Assembly: GCA_027025615.1 (NCBI GenBank)
Contig: JALVQM010000453.1
Span: 1-9,335, forward strand
Length of the DNA stretch: 9,335 bases
Origin: Desulfobacteraceae bacterium
Lineage (GTDB): Bacteria; Desulfobacterota; Desulfobacteria; Desulfobacterales; Desulfosarcinaceae
Reading direction: 5' to 3'
The position numbers and the translations under genes were made by a program. The notes below the pieces were generated by a model. That model saw only the letters and a list, made by a program, of their open reading frames with translations, searched no databases and was not told where the DNA came from. Below are positions 1 to 6,350 of the stretch, in pieces; positions within the stretch are counted from its first letter, which is position 1, and the number at the start of each line of letters is the position of its first letter.

Positions 1-752
1 TCGTCACTTTCGGCGACTTGATGAGCCTGCTGCTCTGTTTTTTTGTCCTGTTGCTTTCGTTTTCCGAGCTTGACAGGCAAAAATACAAACAGGTCGCAGG
101 ATCCTTGGAAAAGGCCTTCGGGGTACAACGTAAAACAAGAATAATGGAAGTGCCTAAAGGCATAAAAATGATTGCCAGGGATTTTGACCAAGAAGTAATT
201 GCTACTCGCATCAAGGATGAAATCGGACGCAAGATCAATGAAGAAATAGAGACCCGCCTGCATGATTTTGAAGATCAGTTATCTGTTGAAGCCGGGGAAG
301 ATCAGGTAATAATTCGTTTAATGGGCGAAAGTACTTTCGATTCCGGTAAAGCGGAAATACGTCACGAATTGAAACCCTTACTTTATAAAATCGGCCAAGT
401 TCTGAAACAAACCAAGGGTAACATCATCGTCGCCGGCCACACTGATAATGTTCCTGTCCACGGCGGGCCGTACAAGTCCAATCTTAAATTGTCGATTGCC
501 AGAGCTGCGTCGGTTGCTGAATTTCTTTTAAAAAGGGTTGGTATTGATCCCCGTCGGGTATCCACCATGGGCTTCGGTGAATTCCGTCCTATTGCTTCAA
601 ATTCCACCGCTGCTGGACGCCAAAAAAACCGCCGGGTAGAAATTATTCTGGGTACTGTGCCTTCTCCGGAACACCAACCGAATCTTCAACAAGGAAAAGT
701 TACAGTCGATCATCTTAAAGCAGGAGCTTCAAAAATCTGGCCTCTGGACTAG
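1..752 (+). CDS. motB: Flagellar stator subunit, MotB family, PomB-like (5'-truncated by window edge)
   Basis: This is the ion-channel and peptidoglycan-anchoring subunit of the flagellar motor stator. It works with a MotA/PomA partner, presumably encoded just upstream of the window. The reading frame is open from base 3 and begins inside the transmembrane helix (VTFGDLMSLLLCFFVLLLSF), so the true start lies outside. The Asp at 15-17 is the expected ion-binding residue. The helix and the following stretch (SELDRQKYKQVAGSLEKAFGVQ, then PKG) resemble Vibrio PomB more than E. coli MotB, which suggests Na+ coupling; this is inference from remembered sequence. The C-terminal half is an OmpA-like peptidoglycan-binding domain: FDSGKAEIR from 336, GHTDNVPV, and the hallmark NRRVEI at 627-644. 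It ends with TAG at 750-752, 26 bp from the convergent flgL stop. Confidence 0.93.
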   Translation, partial: VTFGDLMSLLLCFFVLLLSFSELDRQKYKQVAGSLEKAFGVQRKTRIMEVPKGIKMIARDFDQEVIATRIKDEIGRKINEEIETRLHDFEDQLSVEAGEDQVIIRLMGESTFDSGKAEIRHELKPLLYKIGQVLKQTKGNIIVAGHTDNVPVHGGPYKSNLKLSIARAASVAEFLLKRVGIDPRRVSTMGFGEFRPIASNSTAAGRQKNRRVEIILGTVPSPEHQPNLQQGKVTVDHLKAGASKIWPLD

Positions 753-778
753 AATTGGCAGGGGAATAGATTTTTAGA

Positions 779-1639
779 TCAACGCAGAAAATCTATAAGG
801 CTTGGCTGAACTATCATTGCAGATGTGGCCAGAGAGGCTTCATAGGCTGTTTTTTGAACTTTTAGATCGATTATCGCTTCCGCCAGGTCGGCATCTTCTG
901 TGCGGGATAGCATTTCTTCCATGCTTACTTTAAAACTTTCCCAGCGATTTTCAGCTGTTTCCATCCTCTTAAATTGGACCGAATTGTCAGCCCTTACACC
1001 GTTGATATGTTCAACCACCTCTTGTAGTCTTGACAACTGAGTTTTCATCCCGGCCTTGTCATTGGCCTGGATTGCCGTTTGCAGATCATCAAGAACCTGG
1101 AAAACATCCCGGCTTCCCTGAAAAACAGAACTTCCGTCAGCTTGCAGGCTTACTGTCATTCCCTGTCCAATTATATAATCTTTGGTGCCTGAATCTCCCT
1201 GGTAAGTGCCCGCCGAGTCAAACGGTGCAGTGTCGGTTTTATGTCCTGAAAAAAGATAGTTTCCATTATGTCTAGAATTGGCGAATTGAAGTACCTGCTG
1301 ACGGATATTTGCAACCTGACTTACATACGAAGTAGTCAATTGAGTATCAGGGTTGGCGGCTATATCTTTGGCCTGTTCAAGTAAATCGGTAACAGCATCC
1401 AGGATGCCATCCATGGCTTCTACCTGGTTTTTGCCAAGAGATATGTTCTGATTGTATTGTTCAAAACCGGCAATAGTGGTTCTGTATTCAAGAACACGTC
1501 CCATGGCAACAGGATCATCGGATAACCGGTTTATCTTCTTTCCGGTGGTAATTCGGGTCTGGCTTTCCAGGATCTGTCTTGTCTGATTTAACAGGCGATG
1601 TTTTAAGTTATCAGCCATCTGCTTATTGCTGATACGCAT
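779..1639 (-). CDS. flgL: Flagellar hook-filament junction protein FlgL (HAP3)
   Basis: FlgL (HAP3) forms the second junction layer between hook and filament, on which flagellin is assembled. It is exported unfolded with help from FlgN. The 286-residue product has the flagellin-type N-terminal helix, starting MRISNKQM and containing TGKKINRLSDDP at about residues 32-43. It also has the matching C-terminal helix, ending YEASLATSAMIVQPSLIDFL. The middle is short, so the protein is somewhat smaller than the roughly 317 residues of enteric FlgL. The ATG is at 1639-1637, preceded six bases away by GGAGGA (1651-1646). A five-base-pair inverted repeat (CCATC/GATGG, 1650-1666) touches this ribosome site. 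It is the last gene of the minus-strand run and lies 38 bp after flgK. No csrA or fliW follows; the next gene is the convergent stator gene. Confidence 0.95.
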   Translation of the reverse strand: MRISNKQMADNLKHRLLNQTRQILESQTRITTGKKINRLSDDPVAMGRVLEYRTTIAGFEQYNQNISLGKNQVEAMDGILDAVTDLLEQAKDIAANPDTQLTTSYVSQVANIRQQVLQFANSRHNGNYLFSGHKTDTAPFDSAGTYQGDSGTKDYIIGQGMTVSLQADGSSVFQGSRDVFQVLDDLQTAIQANDKAGMKTQLSRLQEVVEHINGVRADNSVQFKRMETAENRWESFKVSMEEMLSRTEDADLAEAIIDLKVQKTAYEASLATSAMIVQPSLIDFLR

Positions 1640-1677
1640 TATGTATCCTCCATCGGTGTCGGATGGTTTTTAAGCCC

Positions 1678-3069
1678 TTATCTTACCATATTAATCAAAG
1701 TGGCCATCATTTCGTCAGCCGAAGTAATCAACTTTGCCGCGGCATTATAAGCATGCTGGGATTGAATCAGATCAACCATTTCTTCATCAAGGGAAACACC
1801 GGATACCTGCTCACGATATGCTTCAAGTCTCGACACCATGGAATCTTCATGTTGCATACTCAGGCCGGCATCCCGGACATCGGCGCCTACTTCGCTTATC
1901 AATGAAGAGTAATAATTGTCGAAAGTGGCACTGCCACCGGACATGGTCAAAGTCATCTGTAACTGGGATATAGCAATAGCAGTGCTGTTATCGCCCGGCA
2001 AACCGGCATTTGTTCCTGAAGCCGCTACTAGATTTACGTTTAACTCTATGGCTGGATTAACTGCCATGTCAGCGGCATCGCTGCCACTGAAAAAATCGTG
2101 CTGTGATCCGTCCAGTCCGTAACCTGCCGAATGCAATGCATTGACCCGGTTGATTACCGTTGATGCCAGAGTATCAAGCCGTCCCAGGTATCCGTTTATG
2201 ATTGAATCACGAGCTTCCAACCAGCCCTTTAGTTGTCCGGAATCGATATCACTGCTTATGTTAACATTGCCACCGTTGCTGTTCACCCAGTATACATCTT
2301 TAAATCCTGATCCATTGTTAACTGTTGCAAGCGACCATGACTGGGCTCCGTCCACCAATGGCCTGCCATTTCCGGCACTTATAATTATATTTCCATCGCC
2401 GTCTTCAAAACTGTCTATACCAATCATATCGGCTAACTTGTTCACCAGTAAATCGCGTTCATCCCTGTAATCATTAGCATTGTGCTGCCCTACCTCTACC
2501 TGGGTTATTTTACGGTTGAGTTCAGCGATCTGACCTGTAATCCTGTTAACTTCACCAACAATATCATTTATTTCATCATCTGCATTTTCCTGGATGGATA
2601 CCAGGTCCTGCCTTAGTTTGTTGAATGTAACCGCCAGGTTTTGTCCCCTGGAAACAACGGTAACCCTCTCTACGTGTCCGCCGGGGTTGTTTGCCAGATC
2701 CTGCCAAGAATTCCAAAATTCGGTAAAGGCTTTATTAAGACCATATCCACTGGTTTCATCAAACATCAATTCTACTTTCTCAAGGGCCTCTTTCTGGGCT
2801 GTCCATCTGCCCAGACTTTGTTTCTGGTTTGTTATCTGGCCAGCCAGGAACTGATCATAGGCCCTCTGGATGCGTTGTTCAGCGTGAACACCGGTACTCA
2901 TTGTTCCGCCCTGATATCGAACCGGTGCGTTTTGTTCCAGGTTTACCTTTTGTCTCGAATAACCCGGCGTATTTGCATTGGCAATATTGTTGCCAATGAT
3001 ATCTATCGCTTTTTGATGACTTAGCAGGGCTGTACGGCCAACGTCCATCATCCCGTAAATATTAGGCAT
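1678..3069 (-). CDS. flgK: Flagellar hook-associated protein FlgK (HAP1)
   Basis: FlgK (HAP1) forms the first junction layer at the hook tip. The 463-residue product carries the axial-protein N-terminal motif at about residues 26-39 (GNNIANANTPGYSR). It also has the diagnostic C-terminal helix, with SGVSLDEEMVDLIQSQHAYNAAAKLI followed by TSADEMMATLINM. Residues of roughly 80-200 form a long helical region typical of the D1 domain. The variable centre is compact, so the protein is shorter than enteric FlgK (about 547 residues), probably from a reduced surface domain. The ATG at 3069-3067 has an AGAGG ribosome site about five bases upstream. The gene starts 12 bp after flgN stops and is followed 38 bp later by flgL, so the three are almost certainly co-transcribed. 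Export should depend on FlgN. Confidence 0.96.
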   Translation of the reverse strand: MPNIYGMMDVGRTALLSHQKAIDIIGNNIANANTPGYSRQKVNLEQNAPVRYQGGTMSTGVHAEQRIQRAYDQFLAGQITNQKQSLGRWTAQKEALEKVELMFDETSGYGLNKAFTEFWNSWQDLANNPGGHVERVTVVSRGQNLAVTFNKLRQDLVSIQENADDEINDIVGEVNRITGQIAELNRKITQVEVGQHNANDYRDERDLLVNKLADMIGIDSFEDGDGNIIISAGNGRPLVDGAQSWSLATVNNGSGFKDVYWVNSNGGNVNISSDIDSGQLKGWLEARDSIINGYLGRLDTLASTVINRVNALHSAGYGLDGSQHDFFSGSDAADMAVNPAIELNVNLVAASGTNAGLPGDNSTAIAISQLQMTLTMSGGSATFDNYYSSLISEVGADVRDAGLSMQHEDSMVSRLEAYREQVSGVSLDEEMVDLIQSQHAYNAAAKLITSADEMMATLINMVR

Positions 3070-3081
3070 GTTAACCTCTTA

Positions 3082-3627
3082 TTAAGCCACGTTACTTACC
3101 AGAATTCCACCCTGCCCCCTGGCTCTTGAACTGCCGTCTTCTCCGTATACCGTGGGTGGATTGACAAGTTTGCCGATCATCATTACGCTTTTATCAACTA
3201 GCTGAAGGCAATGAGTCATTAAAGTCCGGTTGGTTTTGTTACTTTCCTTTACCTGCAGCAATACAGTTTTGAGCATTGATCTGGCCTTGTCCAACTCGTT
3301 TGCATATGGATAATCCAAGTATTCTATAATCTGTCTGACGGTTGTATCTTGAGTTGGCTCCATGCCGAACACACCTGCAAGTTCAGCCATCCAGTGCATA
3401 CGCTCTTTGTCAAGTCGGCGAAAATCTTCCAGGGTTGTAATCTTCTCTGAGTTGACCTCATTCAAACACTCAACATCGTTGTCCAAAACCGCCTGTCTTT
3501 CCCGAATCAACAACTCCAGGAGAATCAAAGCCTGTTGGCGCTGATCATCCATGGTACTTATCAGCATCTGAACCGCTTTTCTGCCTGAATTATCAAACAT
3601 CCTTTTGGTAACTGTTCTTTGTTCCAT
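3082..3627 (-). CDS. flgN: Flagellar export chaperone FlgN
   Basis: FlgN is a cytoplasmic chaperone that binds the C-terminal helices of FlgK and FlgL and delivers them to the type III export gate. The product (181 residues from the chosen start) is almost entirely helical over about residues 15-140, with runs of charged and leucine residues. It ends with the family-like tail PTVYGEDGSS...GGILVSNVA. The start is taken as the ATG at 3627-3625 (MEQRTVTKRM), 13 bp after the flgM stop. The same frame is open up to another start at 3684, but using it would overlap flgM by 44 bases and add a 19-residue extension that does not look like FlgN. The ribosome site is modest (CCGGAAA just before the ATG), so translation may couple to flgM. 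Sequence similarity within this family is low; position between flgM and flgK supports the call. Confidence 0.88.
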   Translation of the reverse strand: MEQRTVTKRMFDNSGRKAVQMLISTMDDQRQQALILLELLIRERQAVLDNDVECLNEVNSEKITTLEDFRRLDKERMHWMAELAGVFGMEPTQDTTVRQIIEYLDYPYANELDKARSMLKTVLLQVKESNKTNRTLMTHCLQLVDKSVMMIGKLVNPPTVYGEDGSSRARGQGGILVSNVA

Positions 3628-3640
3628 TTTCCGGAGCCCT

Positions 3641-3970
3641 TTACGCGATAAGATCAATCCGGCGCATAACACTCTCGTTTTCAAAAGATTCCTTCAAAAT
3701 AGCAGCTGCTGTTTTCTCTGGATCAACCTGGTAATTTCCAGTGTCCACCGCTGCCTTTACCTGGTCGACAAGATCCTGTCGTATTTCCGGCAGCCCTTTC
3801 AGGGTTTCAGCTGCCTGCTGGACTGTACGGCTGTATTGCGAAAGTTCAACCTTATCCCTAGAGCCGTTTTGCACAGCCTGCTTAAATCCCTGATTCAAGC
3901 CTTTATGTTTGTTTGCCAGGGTCTTGTAGGCATTGAGAGGAATCGGTTGGGATCGGTCATCAATTTTCAT
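3641..3970 (-). CDS. flgM: Anti-sigma-28 factor FlgM
   Basis: FlgM binds sigma-28 (FliA) and blocks late flagellar gene expression until it is secreted through the finished hook-basal body. The product is 109 residues (MKIDDRSQPI...). The conserved block is DKVELSQYSRTVQQA at about residues 39-53. The sigma-binding C-terminal helices follow: LPEIRQDLVDQVKAAVDTG, then YQVDPEKTAAAIL at about 80-92. The ATG at 3970-3968 is chosen because AAAAGGAGG (3986-3978) sits seven bases upstream. An in-frame ATG at 3994 would place that ribosome site inside the coding sequence. A tail of about 15 residues (ESFENESVMRRIDLIA) extends past the usual end. The gene has its own sigma-28-type promoter, so FlgM would be made in a feedback loop with the factor it inhibits. 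Confidence 0.93.
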   Translation of the reverse strand: MKIDDRSQPIPLNAYKTLANKHKGLNQGFKQAVQNGSRDKVELSQYSRTVQQAAETLKGLPEIRQDLVDQVKAAVDTGNYQVDPEKTAAAILKESFENESVMRRIDLIA

Positions 3971-3974
3971 CAGG

Positions 3975-3994
3975 ATGCCTCCTTTTGGGGCCAT
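3975..3994 (-). promoter_or_regulatory. Possible hairpin over the flgM ribosome-binding site
   Basis: In the flgM leader (minus strand, 3994 to 3975) the sequence GCCCCAAAAGGAGGC can fold as GCC-CC, an AAAA loop, then GG-(bulged A)-GGC. Two flanking A-T pairs can be added if one G is bulged. The 3' arm contains the Shine-Dalgarno sequence AGGAGG used by flgM. Such a fold could damp or regulate FlgM translation. The stem is only five G-C pairs with a bulge, so it may simply be a by-product of the strong ribosome site. Confidence 0.35.
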
Positions 3995-4043
3995 TGTTTT
4001 TTAAGACCGGCCGCGATGCTTCGGGGCAGGTCCACCGATCTTT

Positions 4044-4070
4044 ATATCGGCCGGCAGATTAGAAACTTGA
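4044..4070 (-). promoter_or_regulatory. Sigma-28 (FliA) promoter for flgM-flgN-flgK-flgL
   Basis: Read on the minus strand, the -35 element is TCAAGTTT (4070-4063) and the -10 element is GCCGATAT (4051-4044), separated by exactly 11 bases. The enteric sigma-28 consensus is TAAAGTTT-N11-GCCGATAA, so 14 of 16 positions match at the correct spacing. An A-rich run immediately upstream (4089-4071 on the minus strand) could act as an UP-like element. Transcription would begin near 4037 and give a leader of about 67 bases before flgM. The location just after flgJ and before flgM is where late-gene control of flgMNKL is expected. Confidence 0.88.
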
Positions 4071-4086
4071 GATATTTTTTTATTTT

Positions 4087-4413
4087 TTACTTGTTAACTC
4101 CCGTATTCAGGGAAAGTTGTTCTTTTATCAATGCGGCCAGTCCAAGACTTTTCTGGCGGCTCAGCTCACGACTCAATTCCCTGTCATACATATCCTGATA
4201 AATTCTGATGGCATTGCTCTGAGCAATAACCCCTCCTTGCGGTACGGTCTTACGCATCTGGTTGAGCATATATTCAAGAAATATTGATTCCATTTGACTG
4301 CATACTGAATCAAGCCGCTTTTTTTCCGCTTGAACAATTTGCCGTTGTTTCTGGGATGATCTGCAATTTGAAGCATGACTGCTTTCTACTGAAGGATTCT
4401 TCAATCCAGGCAT
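4087..4413 (-). CDS. flgJ: FlgJ-type rod-binding protein (single domain, no muramidase)
   Basis: This small protein (108 residues) matches the N-terminal rod-binding/rod-cap domain of FlgJ, which supports assembly of the flagellar rod in the periplasm. The domain core is CSQMESIFLEYMLNQMRKTV at about residues 38-57. IYQDMYDRELSRELSRQKS and GLAALIKEQL follow at about 71-100. The C-terminal peptidoglycan-hydrolase domain of enteric FlgJ (about 313 residues in total) is absent, and the gene ends cleanly with TAA, so this is a natural single-domain form. The ATG at 4413-4411 overlaps the flgI stop as TGATG. GGAGGTGAT lies upstream at 4425-4417, inside the flgI 3' end, which suggests translational coupling. 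A TTG three bases earlier is in frame but less likely. The first 30 residues are polar and not conserved in my recollection of the family. Confidence 0.9.
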   Translation of the reverse strand: MPGLKNPSVESSHASNCRSSQKQRQIVQAEKKRLDSVCSQMESIFLEYMLNQMRKTVPQGGVIAQSNAIRIYQDMYDRELSRELSRQKSLGLAALIKEQLSLNTGVNK

Positions 4414-5522
4414 CAAATCACCTCCAAATCTGCTTGTAAAGCCCCGGCTGCCTTGATTGCCTGAAAGATTGCAATCAGATCCCTTGGTGAAACACCGAGG
4501 GCGTTCAAAGCCCTTACAACATCTCCGATGCTGGCACCCCTTGGAATAACAACCAGCTGCTTGCTTCCTTCCTTGACTGAAATATCCGTGTTCGGGGTAA
4601 CCACAGTTTTACCCTTCGAAAACGGCAGTGGTTGGGATACATTTGGATTTTCCTTGATTACGATTGATAGATTGCCATGAGCAATGGCAATTGTTGAAAT
4701 CCTGACATCTTCTCCCATAACAACAGTGCCGGTTCTTTCGTTGATAACCACTTTGGCATGATTGTCTGTCTGGACTTCAAGCGTTTCAATTTTTGCAAGC
4801 AATCCTACCAGGTCGCTATTGAATTCAGGTGGCACTTTAACCGACAAGGTGCCTGCATCCATAGCTTTGGCGACAGGTTTGAGCAAATGCCTGTTGATTG
4901 TATCCGCTACCCTGAAGGCCGTTGTAAAGTCAGGGGTATGCAAGGCCAGGGTAAGTTCATTGCGGTTGTTGAATCCCCGGTCGACTTCTCTTTCCACCAG
5001 TGCCCCGTTTATAACCCGTCCAACCGTGGGAAAATTCTTTTGTATACTTCCACCCGAACCACCAGCAGAAAAGCCGCCTGTGTTAACTGGTCCCTGGGCT
5101 ACTGCGTAAATACGACCATTGGCAGCTTTCAAAGGCGTCATAAGAAGGGTGCCACCCTGGAGGCTTTTTGCATCACCAATGGAACTGACCAAGGTGTCAA
5201 TTCTACTACCCGCCCGTGCAAACGGAGGTAAAGTGGCTGTCACCATGACTGCTGCGACATTGGAAACGGCAATTTTGTTTGGATCGACGGTCACCCCCAT
5301 TTTTTCAAGCATGCTCACCATTGAGTGAATCGTAAATCTTGACTTTTTACCATCTCCGGTTCCGTCGAGCCCTACTACAAGACCGTATCCAACCAGTTGG
5401 TTGTTTCTTACGCCCTTTATGGAGACAATGTCTTTGATTCGTGCCGCCTGGCTAACAGCATCAATTGTAATTATTAAAAAAAATAATAAAGCGATAGTCT
5501 GAAAAAAAGCCTTTGTTTTCAT
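4413..5522 (-). CDS. flgI: Flagellar P-ring protein FlgI
   Basis: FlgI forms the P ring, the bushing around the rod in the peptidoglycan layer. It is secreted by Sec and needs FlgA for assembly. From the ATG at 5522 the product is 369 residues. It has a clear signal peptide (MKTKAFFQ, hydrophobic LLFFLIITI, then AVSQAA before RIKDI). Family landmarks follow: KGVRNNQLVGYGLVVGLDGTGD, SRFTIHSMVSMLEKMGV, AVMVTATLPPFARAGSRID and GGTLLMTPL. The C-terminal end contains LNALGVSPRDLIAIFQAIKAAGALQADLEVI. An in-frame ATG at 5546 would add eight residues (MIINKIRI). Neither start has a strong ribosome site; AGG lies only three bases before 5522, so the start is uncertain. It overlaps flgJ by one base and lies 75 bp after flgH. 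Confidence 0.95.
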   Translation of the reverse strand: MKTKAFFQTIALLFFLIITIDAVSQAARIKDIVSIKGVRNNQLVGYGLVVGLDGTGDGKKSRFTIHSMVSMLEKMGVTVDPNKIAVSNVAAVMVTATLPPFARAGSRIDTLVSSIGDAKSLQGGTLLMTPLKAANGRIYAVAQGPVNTGGFSAGGSGGSIQKNFPTVGRVINGALVEREVDRGFNNRNELTLALHTPDFTTAFRVADTINRHLLKPVAKAMDAGTLSVKVPPEFNSDLVGLLAKIETLEVQTDNHAKVVINERTGTVVMGEDVRISTIAIAHGNLSIVIKENPNVSQPLPFSKGKTVVTPNTDISVKEGSKQLVVIPRGASIGDVVRALNALGVSPRDLIAIFQAIKAAGALQADLEVI

Positions 5523-5597
5523 AATCCTAATCTTATTGATGATCATGCTGGGAGTAAAAACCAGATTGATAAAAAATACCCTGCCGGAAACCAGATA

Positions 5598-6332
5598 CTA
5601 AAATGGCCATACCTTGCTGAGCAGCCGACTCAACCAGCCAGGTTTCTGTTTTTCGTTTACAATCCCACTGCCGCTGTATGCTATCCTCGCATCGGCGATA
5701 TAAGTAGAGCGGATTACATTCTCGGACGATATGTCACGTGGGCGTACAATCCCGGTAAGAGTTATAATCTGGTTTTCCTCATTAACTCTTACTTCACGGT
5801 TCCCTTCAATTACAAAGTTTCCATTCGGCAACACGTCTATTATTCGTGCTGTCATATAGGCTGTCAATGCTCCGCTCCGCTTCGTTGTTCCCGCCCCATC
5901 GAATTCACTTACTAAAGAACCGGCAACCTTGCTGAAAGGATTAAAAAACGGCTGTTCACTCGGAAATCTTTTTTCGGCATTGAAAAAATTGTTCAATCCT
6001 GCAGTGAAAGTTGAATCACGTTCGGTTTTGGTGCTGGCCTTGTTAGTTGCACTTGAAGACTCAATAATTTTAATAGTAAGAATATCTCCTATTTTTCTCG
6101 CTTTAATATCCATGAACATTGCTGACAAGCCGTCTGATTCTTCCCAGAGGGAACCATAATTCTGTTCGGTGTTCTGCCCCGGTTTATTTGCCAAATGCTG
6201 GTTCGCGATTACAGGTCGGGCGACAGGCTCCTTCTTGACTGCCCGTTTGTTGCATCCTCCCACAGCGCCCGCCAACAACAGCGTTAACAGTGCCATGAAA
6301 AATGACTTTTGGAGCCTTGCTGCATATCCCAT
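5598..6332 (-). CDS. flgH: Flagellar L-ring lipoprotein FlgH
   Basis: FlgH forms the L ring in the outer membrane, completing the bushing that lets the rod turn. The 244-residue product begins with a lipoprotein signal (hydrophobic MALLTLLLAGAVGG) and a lipobox VGGC, with the acylated cysteine at residue 27. Family motifs follow: GSLWEESDGLSAMFMDIKAR, then KIGDILTIKIIESSSATNKA. Later come the GALTAYMTARIIDVLPNGNF and IEGNREVRVNEE segments, and ITLTGIVRPRDIS. The C-terminal part is STYIADARIAYSGSGIVNEK followed by GWLSRLLSKVWPF. The ATG at 6332 is preceded six bases away by GGAGGT, which decides the start. The gene sits 18 bp after flgA and 75 bp before flgI. Confidence 0.96.
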   Translation of the reverse strand: MGYAARLQKSFFMALLTLLLAGAVGGCNKRAVKKEPVARPVIANQHLANKPGQNTEQNYGSLWEESDGLSAMFMDIKARKIGDILTIKIIESSSATNKASTKTERDSTFTAGLNNFFNAEKRFPSEQPFFNPFSKVAGSLVSEFDGAGTTKRSGALTAYMTARIIDVLPNGNFVIEGNREVRVNEENQIITLTGIVRPRDISSENVIRSTYIADARIAYSGSGIVNEKQKPGWLSRLLSKVWPF

Positions 6333-6350
6333 ATGAAACCTCCGGTATAC

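Noticed and set aside
766..796. Inverted repeat ATAGATTTT/AAAATCTAT as a bidirectional terminator between the stator gene and flgL.
   Set aside because: The stem is AT-rich with a 13-base loop, overlaps flgL codons, and has no T run after it on either strand.
2426..2445. AAGTTAGCCGATAT on the minus strand within flgK, resembling a sigma-28 -10 element.
   Set aside because: It is explained by codons for NKLADMIG, and the -35 position matches only about 3 of 8 bases.
3641..3994. Longer flgM form starting at 3994 (adding MAPKGGIL).
   Set aside because: The extra codons are the Shine-Dalgarno region of the better start at 3970, and there is no ribosome site before 3994.
3605..4198. Long plus-strand open frame (197 codons) opposite flgM, flgN and flgJ.
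   Set aside because: It lies opposite well-recognised flagellar genes and covers the sigma-28 promoter; the composition is Cys/Leu/Phe-rich as expected of an antisense shadow.
5558..5596. AAACCAGAT repeated exactly 30 bp apart in the flgH-flgI gap (5558-5566 and 5588-5596).
   Set aside because: Nine bases twice with no symmetry or known motif is too little to call; it may be chance.
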